A stretch of 64,000 bases of DNA from assembly GCF_000185905.1 (NCBI RefSeq), contig NC_014923.1, positions 5,045,501 to 5,109,500 of the forward strand, written 5' to 3'. This DNA comes from Mesorhizobium ciceri biovar biserrulae WSM1271 (GTDB lineage Bacteria; Pseudomonadota; Alphaproteobacteria; Rhizobiales; Rhizobiaceae). Below are positions 32,194 through 41,115 of this stretch, in pieces; positions within the stretch are counted from its first letter, which is position 1, and every line of letters starts with the position of its first letter. The notes below the pieces were generated by a model. That model made no database searches, was not told the origin of the DNA, and was given only the letters and a program-made list of their open reading frames with translations. The position numbers and the translations under genes were made by a program.

Positions 32194-34195
32194 TGCGCTT
32201 CTCCCTTGTGCCGGCCTGCGCTCGTTCGATCATGAAGATCATCGTCCGCCCGGATATTGGCCGCGAGATATCCGCCGCATCCGGCGCTTCGATAGCTGGG
32301 GCCCAGAAGAATCCGTCTCGTTCAGGCAAGGTGAACATGCAGGCCCGGCGATCGCCGTTGACAAGCACCGCAAGACGGCGGTCGTCATCGCTGGCGCCAC
32401 TCAGGACCATGACAAGACGGTGCCGCTGCGGATCCTGCCAGCTCTGTTCATCGAGCGGCGCGCCCGTCTCAGCAAGCCATGCGACGTCCGGTATCTCCGA
32501 ACCTGCCGGCGGCTGGCCAGTGAGGAAGCTTGTGTCGGAAAGCGCCGGCATCGATCGGCGCAGCCTCGAGAGTTCCGCCGTGTAGCGCTCCAGCGCCTGG
32601 TCGCGGCCGGCCCAGTCGAGCCAGGTGATCTCGTTGTCCTGGGCATAGGCGTTGTTGTTGCCTTGCTGGGTGCGGCCGAATTCGTCGCCCGCGGTCAGCA
32701 TGATGGTGCCGCGCGAGGCAAACAGCGCGGCGAGCAGAGCGCGCTGGTCGTTCTGGCGAGCCGCTGCCACGGCCGGGTTGTCCGCATCACCTTCCACGCC
32801 GTTGTTCCAGGACAGGTTTTCATTGTGGCCGTCGCGGTTCTGCTCGCCATTGGCTTCGTTGTGCTTGCGCTCGTAGCGCACGATGTCGGCGAGCGTCATG
32901 CCGTCATGGGCGGCGATGAAATTGACACTGCGGCTGGCGCCTTGCCCGTTCGCGGCAAACACATCTGACGAACCGGCGAGCCGGGTCGCCAGGGCGCCGA
33001 CCATGCCGGCGTCGCCACGCCAGAACCGTCTTACATCGTCGCGATACTTGTCGTTCCATTCGAGGAAGGGCGCTGGAAAATTGCCGAGCTGATAGCCGTC
33101 GGGGCCGATGTCCCACGGCTCGGCGATCAACACGCGATCGGCCAGCAGTGCGTCATCGCGCATCGCTCTCAGCAGCGGCGCCTCGGCATCGAATGTGCCC
33201 TCGACCCGCCCCAGAATGGGAGCGAGGTCGAAGCGGAAGCCATCGACACCGGCATCCCTGACGAAATGGCGAAGCGTGTCGAGGACCATCTCCTGGACCA
33301 CAGGATGGTCGCAAGCGACTGTGTTGCCGGTACCGGTGTCGTTGGCCAGCCTGCCATCAGGTGTGTGCCGGTAGTAGGCCTGGTTGTCGAAGCCGCGCAG
33401 CGACAGCGTGGGACCAAGCCTGTCGCTCTCGCCGGTGTGGTTGAAGACGAGGTCGAGGATGACGCCGATACCAGCCTGGCGCAGCACAGCGACCGTGTTT
33501 CGCAGTTCCATGATGCCGCCCGGCGCAAGGCGCGGATCGAGGGCCATGAACGTCACGGGATTGTAGCCCCAGGCGTTGCGCAGCCCGAGCGGCGGCAGAT
33601 GCCGTTCGTCGATCGACGCGGTCACCGGGATCAATTCGACCGCGCCAACGCCGAGTTTTTTCAGGTGCTCGACGATCGCCGGTTGAGCAAGTGCGGCGAC
33701 TGTTCCGCGCAATTTTTCGGGAACGTCCGAATGCAGCATGGTGAAGGCGCGCACCGGAATTTCGTAGACCAGGCCGCCGGCGCGGAAGAGCGGCGGCGCA
33801 GCCTGCACAGGCTTCGGTAGCGCAGCCGCGATCGCCTTCGGCATCAGCGACGCGGTATCGCCCCCCTCGCCCCGGCGATCGGCCAGCCGCCAGTCATAGG
33901 CATAAGGCCTGTCAATCTCGACGGCGTAGGGATCGGTCAGCAATTTGTCGGGGTCGAACCACAGTCCATGCTCCGGCGCATAGTCCCCGTCGGCGCGGAA
34001 ACCGTAGCGGGTTCCGGAGCCAAGACCTGCAACGAACAGCGCGTGGACGCCCTCGCCTTCCCGCTGCAGTTCGAGCCGTTCGATTTCCCGCATGCCCTGC
34101 TCGTCGAAGATCGAGACCCAAAGCCGACGGGCGGCCTGCGACCAGGCGGCAAAGCGGATGCCTTCGCGGGTGACTGTGGCGCCGAGCTGGGTCAT
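32180..34195 (-). CDS. glgX: glycogen debranching enzyme
   Basis: A 671-residue isoamylase-type enzyme that removes alpha-1,6 branches left by phosphorylase. The N-terminal CBM48-like domain (GIRFAAWSQAARRLWVSIFD) is followed by a GH13 barrel with GVDGFRFDLAPILG (nucleophile), LIAEPWDIGPDGYQ (acid) and NFIAAHDGMTLADIVRYERK (third Asp). Also typical of GlgX is YAQDNEITWLDW. It lies downstream of pgm across a 199-base spacer containing a pair of inverted palindromic elements, and its end overlaps the alpha-glucosidase start. Confidence 0.95.
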   Translation of the reverse strand: MTQLGATVTREGIRFAAWSQAARRLWVSIFDEQGMREIERLELQREGEGVHALFVAGLGSGTRYGFRADGDYAPEHGLWFDPDKLLTDPYAVEIDRPYAYDWRLADRRGEGGDTASLMPKAIAAALPKPVQAAPPLFRAGGLVYEIPVRAFTMLHSDVPEKLRGTVAALAQPAIVEHLKKLGVGAVELIPVTASIDERHLPPLGLRNAWGYNPVTFMALDPRLAPGGIMELRNTVAVLRQAGIGVILDLVFNHTGESDRLGPTLSLRGFDNQAYYRHTPDGRLANDTGTGNTVACDHPVVQEMVLDTLRHFVRDAGVDGFRFDLAPILGRVEGTFDAEAPLLRAMRDDALLADRVLIAEPWDIGPDGYQLGNFPAPFLEWNDKYRDDVRRFWRGDAGMVGALATRLAGSSDVFAANGQGASRSVNFIAAHDGMTLADIVRYERKHNEANGEQNRDGHNENLSWNNGVEGDADNPAVAAARQNDQRALLAALFASRGTIMLTAGDEFGRTQQGNNNAYAQDNEITWLDWAGRDQALERYTAELSRLRRSMPALSDTSFLTGQPPAGSEIPDVAWLAETGAPLDEQSWQDPQRHRLVMVLSGASDDDRRLAVLVNGDRRACMFTLPERDGFFWAPAIEAPDAADISRPISGRTMIFMIERAQAGTREKRNGGE

Positions 34196-34205
34196 GCCCG
34201 CGCCT

Positions 34206-34266
34206 CACCTTCTCCCCTCGCGGGAGAAGGTGGATCGGCGCGCAGCGCCGAGACGGATGAGGGGTG
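34206..34266. repeat. palindromic intergenic element, copy 1
   Basis: The element is an 11-base-pair stem (CACCTTCTCCC / GGGAGAAGGTG, 5-base loop, 34206-34232). A short GC-rich hairpin and then CGGATGAGGGGTG (34254-34266) follow. It is the forward copy of an inverted pair in the pgm-glgX spacer and resembles the dispersed palindromic units of rhizobial genomes. Confidence 0.85.
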
Positions 34267-34319
34267 TTGAAAGGAACGCGGCGTTAGTGATCTGGACATC
34301 GGTTTGCGCCAAGCTGGAG

Positions 34320-34376
34320 CACCCCTCATCCGACCGAGCTTCGCTCGGCCACCTTCTCCCACAAGGGGAGAAGGTG
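34320..34376. repeat. palindromic intergenic element, copy 2 (inverted)
   Basis: The same element in reverse orientation. CACCCCTCATCCG (34320-34332) comes first, then a CCGAGC/GCTCGG hairpin, then the 11-base-pair stem CACCTTCTCCC / GGGAGAAGGTG (34350-34376). Only the loop and middle hairpin differ from copy 1. The pair is separated by 53 unrelated bases. Confidence 0.85.
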
Positions 34377-34394
34377 AAACGCGCGCAGCCACTC

Positions 34395-36023
34395 TCAAGT
34401 GATCACGCTCGGCTTGGGGCGGCCGGTATGGCTGTGAATCCCGGCAATATCGTCAGCCGCGGCAATCAGATCGGCAAGGGCGGCCTGGGTGTCGAGATCG
34501 TGCCGAGACTTGTCCGGCTCGTAGCGCTCGATGTAGACGCGCAACGTCGCGCCCGACGTGCCGGTGCCGGACAGCCGAAAGACGACCCGCGAACCACCTT
34601 CGAACAGAACCCTGATGCCCTGATGCTCGCTGATCGAACCGTCGACCGGATCGTGATAGGCAAAATCGTCGGCACTGGCGATTTTCAGGCCGCGCACGCT
34701 GGTGCCAGGCAGCGAGCCGAGCTTGGCACGCAGTTCGTCGACCAGCGCGTTGGCGCGGTCGCTCTCGACCTCTTCATAATCATGCCGCGAATAGTAGTTG
34801 CGACCGTAGGTCGCCCAGTGCTCGGTGACGATCTGCTTGCAGCTTTCGCCACGCGCGGCGAGGATGTTGAGCCACAAAAGCACCGCCCACAGGCCGTCCT
34901 TTTCGCGGACATGGTTGGAGCCGGTGCCGGCACTCTCTTCACCGCAGATCGTCGCCATGTCGGCATCGAGCAGATTGCCGAAGAATTTCCAGCCGGTCGG
35001 AGTCTCATAGATGCCGACGCCGAGTTTTTCAGCAACGCGATCGGCCGCGCCACTGGTCGGCATCGAGCGTGCAATGCCTTTCAAACCGGCCTTGTAGCCG
35101 GGCGCCAGACGCGCATTGGCGGCGAGCATGGCGACCGAATCCGACGGGGTGACGAAAATGCCCTTGCCGATGATCAGATTGCGGTCGCCATCGCCATCCG
35201 AGGCGGCGCCGAAATCCGGTGCGTCCGGTCCCATCATCTCGTCATAGAGGTGCTTGGCATGGACGAGGTTAGGGTCCGGGTGATGGCCGCCGAAATCCGG
35301 CAGCGGCTTGAAATTGCGGCAGGTGCCATTGGGCGCGCCGAGCCGGTTTTCCAGGATCTCCTTGGCGTAGGGACCGGTCACCGCGTGCATGGCGTCGAAG
35401 CGCATGCGGAAGCCGGACTTGAAGAGTTTGCGCAGGGCGTCGAAATCGAACAGGCTTTCCATCAGCGCGGCATAGTCCACGACCGGATCGATGATCTCGA
35501 CCGTCATGCCGGCGGCCTTGACCGTGCCTGTTGTGTCGATGTCGATCGGATCGATATCGGCGATCTTGAAGCTCGAAATCGCCTTGGTCTTTTCGAAGAT
35601 CGCGTCGGTGAGCTTTTCCGGCGCCGGGCCGCCATTGCCGGCATTGTACTTGATGCCGAAATCCTCATGCGGGCCGCCCGGATTGTGGCTGGCCGACAGG
35701 ATGATGCCGCCGAAGGTCTTGTATTTGCGGATGACATGCGAAGCGGCTGGCGTCGACAGGATGCCGCCCTGCCCGACCATCACCTTGCCGAAGCCGTTGG
35801 CGGCTGCGATGGCGATGGCCTTCTGGATGACCTCGCGGTTGTAGAAGCGGCCGTCGCCACCGATCACCAGGGTCTTGCCCTTGAAACCGTCGAGCGCGTC
35901 GAAGATCGACTGGATGAAATTCTCGGCATAGTGCTCCTGCTGAAAGACAGGCACCTTCTTGCGCAGGCCCGACGTGCCGGGCTTCTGGTCGGAATAAGGC
36001 TTGGTGGGAACGGTCCGTATCAT
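34395..36023 (-). CDS. pgm: phosphoglucomutase
   Basis: A 542-residue enzyme that converts glucose-6-phosphate to glucose-1-phosphate, the GlgC substrate. The N-terminus TKPYSDQKPGTSGLRKKVP is the typical alpha-D-phosphohexomutase start. The phosphoserine loop is LSASHNPGGPHEDFG, the metal loop GAASDGDGDRNL, the sugar loop CGEESAGTGSNH and the phosphate loop RLSGTGTSGATLR. It is the eukaryotic-like Pgm type used with glg genes in rhizobia. It starts 3 bases after the glgA stop, so the two are tightly coupled. Confidence 0.96.
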   Translation of the reverse strand: MIRTVPTKPYSDQKPGTSGLRKKVPVFQQEHYAENFIQSIFDALDGFKGKTLVIGGDGRFYNREVIQKAIAIAAANGFGKVMVGQGGILSTPAASHVIRKYKTFGGIILSASHNPGGPHEDFGIKYNAGNGGPAPEKLTDAIFEKTKAISSFKIADIDPIDIDTTGTVKAAGMTVEIIDPVVDYAALMESLFDFDALRKLFKSGFRMRFDAMHAVTGPYAKEILENRLGAPNGTCRNFKPLPDFGGHHPDPNLVHAKHLYDEMMGPDAPDFGAASDGDGDRNLIIGKGIFVTPSDSVAMLAANARLAPGYKAGLKGIARSMPTSGAADRVAEKLGVGIYETPTGWKFFGNLLDADMATICGEESAGTGSNHVREKDGLWAVLLWLNILAARGESCKQIVTEHWATYGRNYYSRHDYEEVESDRANALVDELRAKLGSLPGTSVRGLKIASADDFAYHDPVDGSISEHQGIRVLFEGGSRVVFRLSGTGTSGATLRVYIERYEPDKSRHDLDTQAALADLIAAADDIAGIHSHTGRPKPSVIT

Positions 36024-36026
36024 GCT

Positions 36027-37472
36027 TCAGGCAACCCTTTTCGAAAGCAGCGAACGATAGAGTTCGACGTATTTTTCCGCGCTCTTGTCCCACGACACAT
36101 CGGCTTTCATGCCCTGGCGCTGCAGTGATTCCCAGACCGTCGGACTGGCATGGGCGTCGACGAGGCGGCGGATAGCGTGCAGCAAGGCGCCGCCATTGTT
36201 GGGCGCGAACTGGAAGCCGGTGGCGACGCCGGCAGAGACGGCAGCCTCATTGGCGTCGATGACCGTGTCGGCGAGGCCGCCGGTGCGCGCGACCACCGGC
36301 ACGCAGCCATAGCGCAGGCCGTAAAGCTGCGTCAGCCCGCACGGTTCGAAGCGCGAGGGGATGACGATGGCGTCGCAGCCGCCCTGCATGATGTGCGACA
36401 GCCCCTCGTCGTAGCCGACGACGACGCCGATGCGGCCGCGATGCCTGGCGGCGGCGGCAAGCAGCGCGCCTTCGAGACCGGCATCGCCCGATCCCAGGAT
36501 GGCGAGCCGCGCACCCGTCGCGACAATGCCGTCGACCACCAGCGCCAATATGTCCATGCCCTTTTGCCAGGTCAGGCGGCTGACCACGCAGACGATCGGG
36601 CTGTCATCGCGCTCAAGGCTGAAGCGATCCTCCACGGCAGCCCTGTTGGGTGCGCGCGCCTTCAGCGTGCTGCCCGTGTAGTTGGACACCAGATGCTTGT
36701 CGGTTTCCGGATCCCAGATGCCGGTGTCGATGCCGTTGACGATGCCATGGAGATCGCTGGAGCGCATGTTGATGAGGCCGTCGAGGCCCATGCCGAATTC
36801 GGGCGAGCGGATTTCCTGCGCGTAGGTCGGACTGACCGTGGTGATCGCCCAGGCGGCCTGCAGGCCCGCCTTGAGGAAGCCGACACCACCATAATATTCG
36901 ACGCCGTCGAGCGCCATCGCCGCCGCCGGCAAGCCAAGCTCGCCGAAAATGCCGGCGCCGAACTGGCCCTGGAAGGCGAGGTTGTGGACGGTCATCATCG
37001 AAGGCACGCCGACCGCCTTGCCATAGCGCATATAGGCCAGCGTCATCGCCGACTGCCAGTCATGGGCGTGCACGATGTCGGGCTGGTAGCCCGAGATGGC
37101 GCCGCCGGCGATGTCGCCGCCGACCTGGCTCAACGCCGCGAAACGCCGCCAATTGTCTGGCCAGTCGACGCCGGTCGCATTGCCATAGGGGCCGCCGGGA
37201 CGGTCGAACAGATGCGGCGCATCGAGCACGAACAGTTCGAGCCCGGCGAGTTGGACGGAATGGACAGAGGCCTTGCCGCCCTGCAGCAAGGGGTATTGCA
37301 GAACCGCCCGCTTTTTCTTGAAGGCAGCCATGACGGTCGGAAAGCCGGGCATGAGCGTGCGCACGGTCACGCCCTTGGCCGCCAAGGCAATGGGCAGCGC
37401 GCCGGTCACGTCGGCAAGCCCACCGGTCTTGATGAGCGGGAAAATTTCCGGCGTGACCGACAGAACCTGCAT
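36027..37472 (-). CDS. glgA: glycogen synthase (ADP-glucose)
   Basis: A 481-residue GT5 glucosyltransferase that extends the alpha-1,4-glucan from ADP-glucose. The KTGGLADVTGALP motif near residue 15 binds ADP-glucose. VHAHDWQSAMTLAYMRY and the C-terminal GT-B site (PSRFEPCGLTQLYGLRYG, with the conserved EPCG) complete it. Length matches bacterial GlgA. It follows glgC by 3 bases and precedes pgm by 3 bases. Confidence 0.97.
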   Translation of the reverse strand: MQVLSVTPEIFPLIKTGGLADVTGALPIALAAKGVTVRTLMPGFPTVMAAFKKKRAVLQYPLLQGGKASVHSVQLAGLELFVLDAPHLFDRPGGPYGNATGVDWPDNWRRFAALSQVGGDIAGGAISGYQPDIVHAHDWQSAMTLAYMRYGKAVGVPSMMTVHNLAFQGQFGAGIFGELGLPAAAMALDGVEYYGGVGFLKAGLQAAWAITTVSPTYAQEIRSPEFGMGLDGLINMRSSDLHGIVNGIDTGIWDPETDKHLVSNYTGSTLKARAPNRAAVEDRFSLERDDSPIVCVVSRLTWQKGMDILALVVDGIVATGARLAILGSGDAGLEGALLAAAARHRGRIGVVVGYDEGLSHIMQGGCDAIVIPSRFEPCGLTQLYGLRYGCVPVVARTGGLADTVIDANEAAVSAGVATGFQFAPNNGGALLHAIRRLVDAHASPTVWESLQRQGMKADVSWDKSAEKYVELYRSLLSKRVA

Positions 37473-37475
37473 GCG

Positions 37476-38741
37476 TCAGAGCCCCAGCTTGTCGATCATG
37501 TCCTGGGTGACCAGGCAGATGCCCTTTTCGGAAACGCGGAAGCGCTTGGCGTCGAGAATAGGATCTTCGCCGACCACCAGCCCTTCCGGTATCCTAACAC
37601 CATGGTCGATGACCACGCGCTTCAACTTTGCGTTCCGGCCGACATGAACGTCGGGCAGCATGACGACTTCTTCGAGCGTCGAATAGGAATTGATGCGCGC
37701 GCCGGTGAAGATCAGGCTTTTTTTCAGCGAAGCCCCCGAGACGATGCAATCGCCCGAAACCAGCGAAGACACAGCCGAACCGCGGCGGCCATCCTCGTCA
37801 TGCACGAACTTTGCCGGCGGCTTCAATTCGGCATAGGTCCAGATCGGCCAGTCGCGGTCGTAGAGGTCGAGTTCCGGCGTGATATCGGTCAGGTCGATAT
37901 TGGCTTCCCAATAGGCGTCGACCGTTCCGACGTCGCGCCAGTAGGCCTCGTTCTCGGCGGTCGAACGGACGCAGGACTTGGCGAAGCGGTGCGCGATCGC
38001 CTTACCGTGCTGGACGATATAGGGGATGATGTCCTTGCCGAAGTCGCGGCTCGAGCCCGGCTCGGCCGCATCGCGGCGCAACTGCTCCATCAGAAACTTG
38101 GTCTTGAAGACGTAAATGCCCATCGAGGCCAAGGCAAACTCCGGCTTATCGGGAATGCCGGGCGGATCGGCGGGCTTTTCGACGAAGGCGATGATGTTGT
38201 CCTTGCCATCGACATGCATGACGCCGAAGCCGGTGGCTTCCATGCGCGGCACTTCGAGGCAGCCAACGGTGACGTCGGCATTGGCGTCGACGTGCTGGCG
38301 AAGCATCATCTCGTAGTCCATCTTGTAGATGTGGTCGCCAGCCAGGATGACCATGTATTCGGGTCCGTAGGCCTCGATGATGTCGATGTTCTGATAGACG
38401 GCGTCAGCCGTGCCCTCATACCACTGCGTTTCCGAGACGCGCTGGCTGGCCGGCAGGATGTCGAAGCTTTCGTTTCGCTCTGGGCGCAGGAAGTTCCAGC
38501 CGCGCTGCAAATGACGGATCAGCGAATGTGCCTTGTACTGGGTGGCAACGCCGAGGCGTCGAATGCCGGAGTTAAGCGCGTTGGAGAGCGCGAAGTCGAT
38601 GATGCGCGTCTTGCCGCCGAAATAGACGGCCGGCTTGGCACGCCGGTCGGTCAGTTCCTTGAGGCGGCTGCCACGGCCGCCGGCCAATACATAGGCCATG
38701 GCATCGCGCGCCAGCGGCTGGGTCCGTTTCAAGTCTGCCAT
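37476..38741 (-). CDS. glgC: glucose-1-phosphate adenylyltransferase
   Basis: A 421-residue ADP-glucose pyrophosphorylase, the committed and allosterically controlled step. AYVLAGGRGSRLKELTDRRA is the nucleotide site, with KPAVYFGGKTRIIDFALSN after it. GTADAVYQN, FVEKPADPP and the C-terminal left-handed beta-helix (GARINSYSTLEEVVMLPDV) are all present. It lies 52 bases downstream of glgB and 3 bases before glgA. Confidence 0.97.
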   Translation of the reverse strand: MADLKRTQPLARDAMAYVLAGGRGSRLKELTDRRAKPAVYFGGKTRIIDFALSNALNSGIRRLGVATQYKAHSLIRHLQRGWNFLRPERNESFDILPASQRVSETQWYEGTADAVYQNIDIIEAYGPEYMVILAGDHIYKMDYEMMLRQHVDANADVTVGCLEVPRMEATGFGVMHVDGKDNIIAFVEKPADPPGIPDKPEFALASMGIYVFKTKFLMEQLRRDAAEPGSSRDFGKDIIPYIVQHGKAIAHRFAKSCVRSTAENEAYWRDVGTVDAYWEANIDLTDITPELDLYDRDWPIWTYAELKPPAKFVHDEDGRRGSAVSSLVSGDCIVSGASLKKSLIFTGARINSYSTLEEVVMLPDVHVGRNAKLKRVVIDHGVRIPEGLVVGEDPILDAKRFRVSEKGICLVTQDMIDKLGL

Positions 38742-38793
38742 TTCTACCCTCCCAAGTTACTCGATCTCGACATGTTACTCAGTGTCGATGGGT

Positions 38794-41007
38794 TCAGTCG
38801 GCGACGAGCTCGAGCATGATCGTGGACAGCGGCGGCAAGAGCATCGTCGCGGCGATGCTTCCTTCCTCCGCCCGTGCCTCGACCATGCCGCCATTGCCCT
38901 TGCCGGAACCGCCATATTCAGAAGCGTCGGTGTTGATGATCTCGCGCCATTTGCCTGATGTCGGCAACGGCACGCGATAATTATCGCGCGGCACCGGCGT
39001 GAAATTGGAAATGACGGCCACCGGGCTGCCGCCCGGCGCGCTGCGCAGCCAGGCAAAAACCGAATTCTGGCTGTCGTCGACGATCAGCCAGGAAAACCCT
39101 TCCGGTTCGCAGTCGCGGCCATGCAGCGCCGGGCGCGAACGGTAGAGATAGTTGAGATCGCGCACCGTCTGCCAAACGCCGCGATGCGGCCGGAATTCAA
39201 GCAGGTTCCAGTCGAGCGCGCGCGCCTCGCTCCATTCGCGGCGCTGCGCGAACTCCTGCCCCATGAAAAGCAGCTTCTTGCCGGGATAGCCCCACATGAA
39301 AGCGTAGTAGGCGCGTAGCGTCGCAAACTTCTGCCAGTCGTCGCCGGCCATCTTGCCAAGCAACGTGCCTTTGCCGTGCACAACCTCGTCATGCGAGAGC
39401 GGCAGCACGAAATTCTCCGAGAAGGCGTAGGTCAGGCCGAAGGTGAGGTCGTTGTGGTGGTGCTTTCGGAAGATCGGCTCCTTGGAGAAATACTCCAGCG
39501 TGTCGTGCATGAAGCCCATATTCCACTTGAAGCCGAAGCCGAGGCCGCCTTCATGCACCGGTGCCGAGACCTTCGGCCATGAGGTCGATTCCTCGGCTAT
39601 GGTCATGACGCCCGGATGATGGCCGTAGACCTCCTTGTTCATCTTCTGCAGGAAGCTGACCGCCTCGAGATTCTCGCGGCCGCCCTTCTCGTTGGGGATC
39701 CATTCGCCGGCCTTGCGTGAATAGTCGAGGTAGAGCATCGAGGCGACCGCGTCGACGCGCAAACCGTCGACATGGTATTTCTCGGCCCAGAACAGCGCAT
39801 TGTTGACCAGGAACGACACCACCTCGCGGCGGCCGAAATTGTAGATCGCGGTGTTCCAGTCGGGATGAAAACCCTTGCGCGGATCGGCATGTTCATAGAG
39901 CGCGGTGCCATCGAAATTGGCCAGGCCATGCGCGTCGACCGGGAAATGTGCCGGCACCCAGTCGAGGATGACGCCGACGCCGGCGCGGTGGGCGCCATCG
40001 ACGAAACGGGCAAAGCCGTCCGGGTCGCCAAAGCGGGCCGATGGCGCGTAAAGGCCGGTCGTCTGGTAGCCCCAGGACGGGTCGTAGGGATGTTCAGAGA
40101 TCGGCATGAATTCGATGTGGGTGAAACCGGTCTCAACCACATAGGGGATCAGCCGGTCGGCCAACTCGTCCCATGACAGGAACGTTCCGTCGTCGCGAAG
40201 CTGCCAGGAGCCGGCATGGACCTCGTAGATCGAGATGGCTTCTCGCCGGTGATCGGCATTGCGCCAGAAATTGCGATGCGCCTCGTCGCCCCACTCGTGC
40301 GCCGGCGGCACCGCCACGACCGAAGCAGTAGCCGGACGCAGTTCGGATTTGAAGGCGAACGGGTCGGCCTTCAGCGGCAGCCTCACACCATCGGGGCCGA
40401 TGATCTCGTATTTGTAGGGTCGTCCGGCACCGATGTCGGGTATGAACAGTTCCCAGATGCCGGTGTCGCGGCGGTCTCGCATGGTGTGCCGGCGGCCGTC
40501 CCACTCGTTGAAGTCGCCGACCACCGAGACGCGCCGCGCATTGGGAGCCCAGACGGCGAAATGCACTCCGGTGGCGCCTTCGTGATCAATGACATGGGCG
40601 CCGAGCTTATCGAACAGCCTGAGATGCGAGCCTTGGGCGATGTAGTAATCGTCCATCGGGCCCAGCACCGGACCGAACGAATAGGGATCGGTCAGCCACC
40701 AGTCGCCGCCGGCGTTCCTGGCATGATAGCGCAGGGGTTGCCGCTTCTTGATCGAGAGCTTGCCTTCGAAAAAGCCGCCATCGTTGCGCCTGGACAGTTC
40801 ACCCGCGATGGTGCCGGTCAGCGTGTAGGCGGTGACGAATTCGGCATTCGGAACAAAGCACCGGGCATACAGGCTCTTGCCGACCTCATGGACACCAAGG
40901 ACGGCGAAGGGATCTCCGTGCGTGCCGGCAACAATCGCCGCAACATCGCCGGCTGGCGCCAGTCCATCCGGCCCGCTTGTCGCAGCGGTCGCGCGCGGCT
41001 TCTTCAT
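38794..41007 (-). CDS. glgB: 1,4-alpha-glucan branching enzyme
   Basis: A 737-residue enzyme that transfers glucan chains to alpha-1,6 positions. The frame is open to a TTG at 41034, but ATG 41007 has GGGAGG about 9 bases upstream. An N1 domain (GDPFAVLGVHEVGKSLYARCF) is followed by CBM48 (GVHFAVWAPNARRVSVVGDFN). The GH13 barrel follows with GLRVDAVASMLYLDYSRK (nucleophile Asp), MTIAEESTSWP (acid Glu) and LPLSHDEVVHGK (third Asp). Length equals that of E. coli-type GlgB. It is the second gene of the operon; 108 bases separate it from glgP. Confidence 0.96.
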   Translation of the reverse strand: MKKPRATAATSGPDGLAPAGDVAAIVAGTHGDPFAVLGVHEVGKSLYARCFVPNAEFVTAYTLTGTIAGELSRRNDGGFFEGKLSIKKRQPLRYHARNAGGDWWLTDPYSFGPVLGPMDDYYIAQGSHLRLFDKLGAHVIDHEGATGVHFAVWAPNARRVSVVGDFNEWDGRRHTMRDRRDTGIWELFIPDIGAGRPYKYEIIGPDGVRLPLKADPFAFKSELRPATASVVAVPPAHEWGDEAHRNFWRNADHRREAISIYEVHAGSWQLRDDGTFLSWDELADRLIPYVVETGFTHIEFMPISEHPYDPSWGYQTTGLYAPSARFGDPDGFARFVDGAHRAGVGVILDWVPAHFPVDAHGLANFDGTALYEHADPRKGFHPDWNTAIYNFGRREVVSFLVNNALFWAEKYHVDGLRVDAVASMLYLDYSRKAGEWIPNEKGGRENLEAVSFLQKMNKEVYGHHPGVMTIAEESTSWPKVSAPVHEGGLGFGFKWNMGFMHDTLEYFSKEPIFRKHHHNDLTFGLTYAFSENFVLPLSHDEVVHGKGTLLGKMAGDDWQKFATLRAYYAFMWGYPGKKLLFMGQEFAQRREWSEARALDWNLLEFRPHRGVWQTVRDLNYLYRSRPALHGRDCEPEGFSWLIVDDSQNSVFAWLRSAPGGSPVAVISNFTPVPRDNYRVPLPTSGKWREIINTDASEYGGSGKGNGGMVEARAEEGSIAATMLLPPLSTIMLELVAD

Positions 41008-41115
41008 CAGGCAGTGTCCCTCCCCGGGCACCAAGTGTTTGTTTCTAGTGATGTAAATCCAACATTCAAATTCACATCACCGGGACCACATTGTTTGCGG
41101 CCTCATGCAATCACA

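Noticed and set aside
34192..34398. Small minus-strand frame between glgX and pgm
   Set aside because: It is simply the translation of the two palindromic elements, as commonly seen with such repeats.
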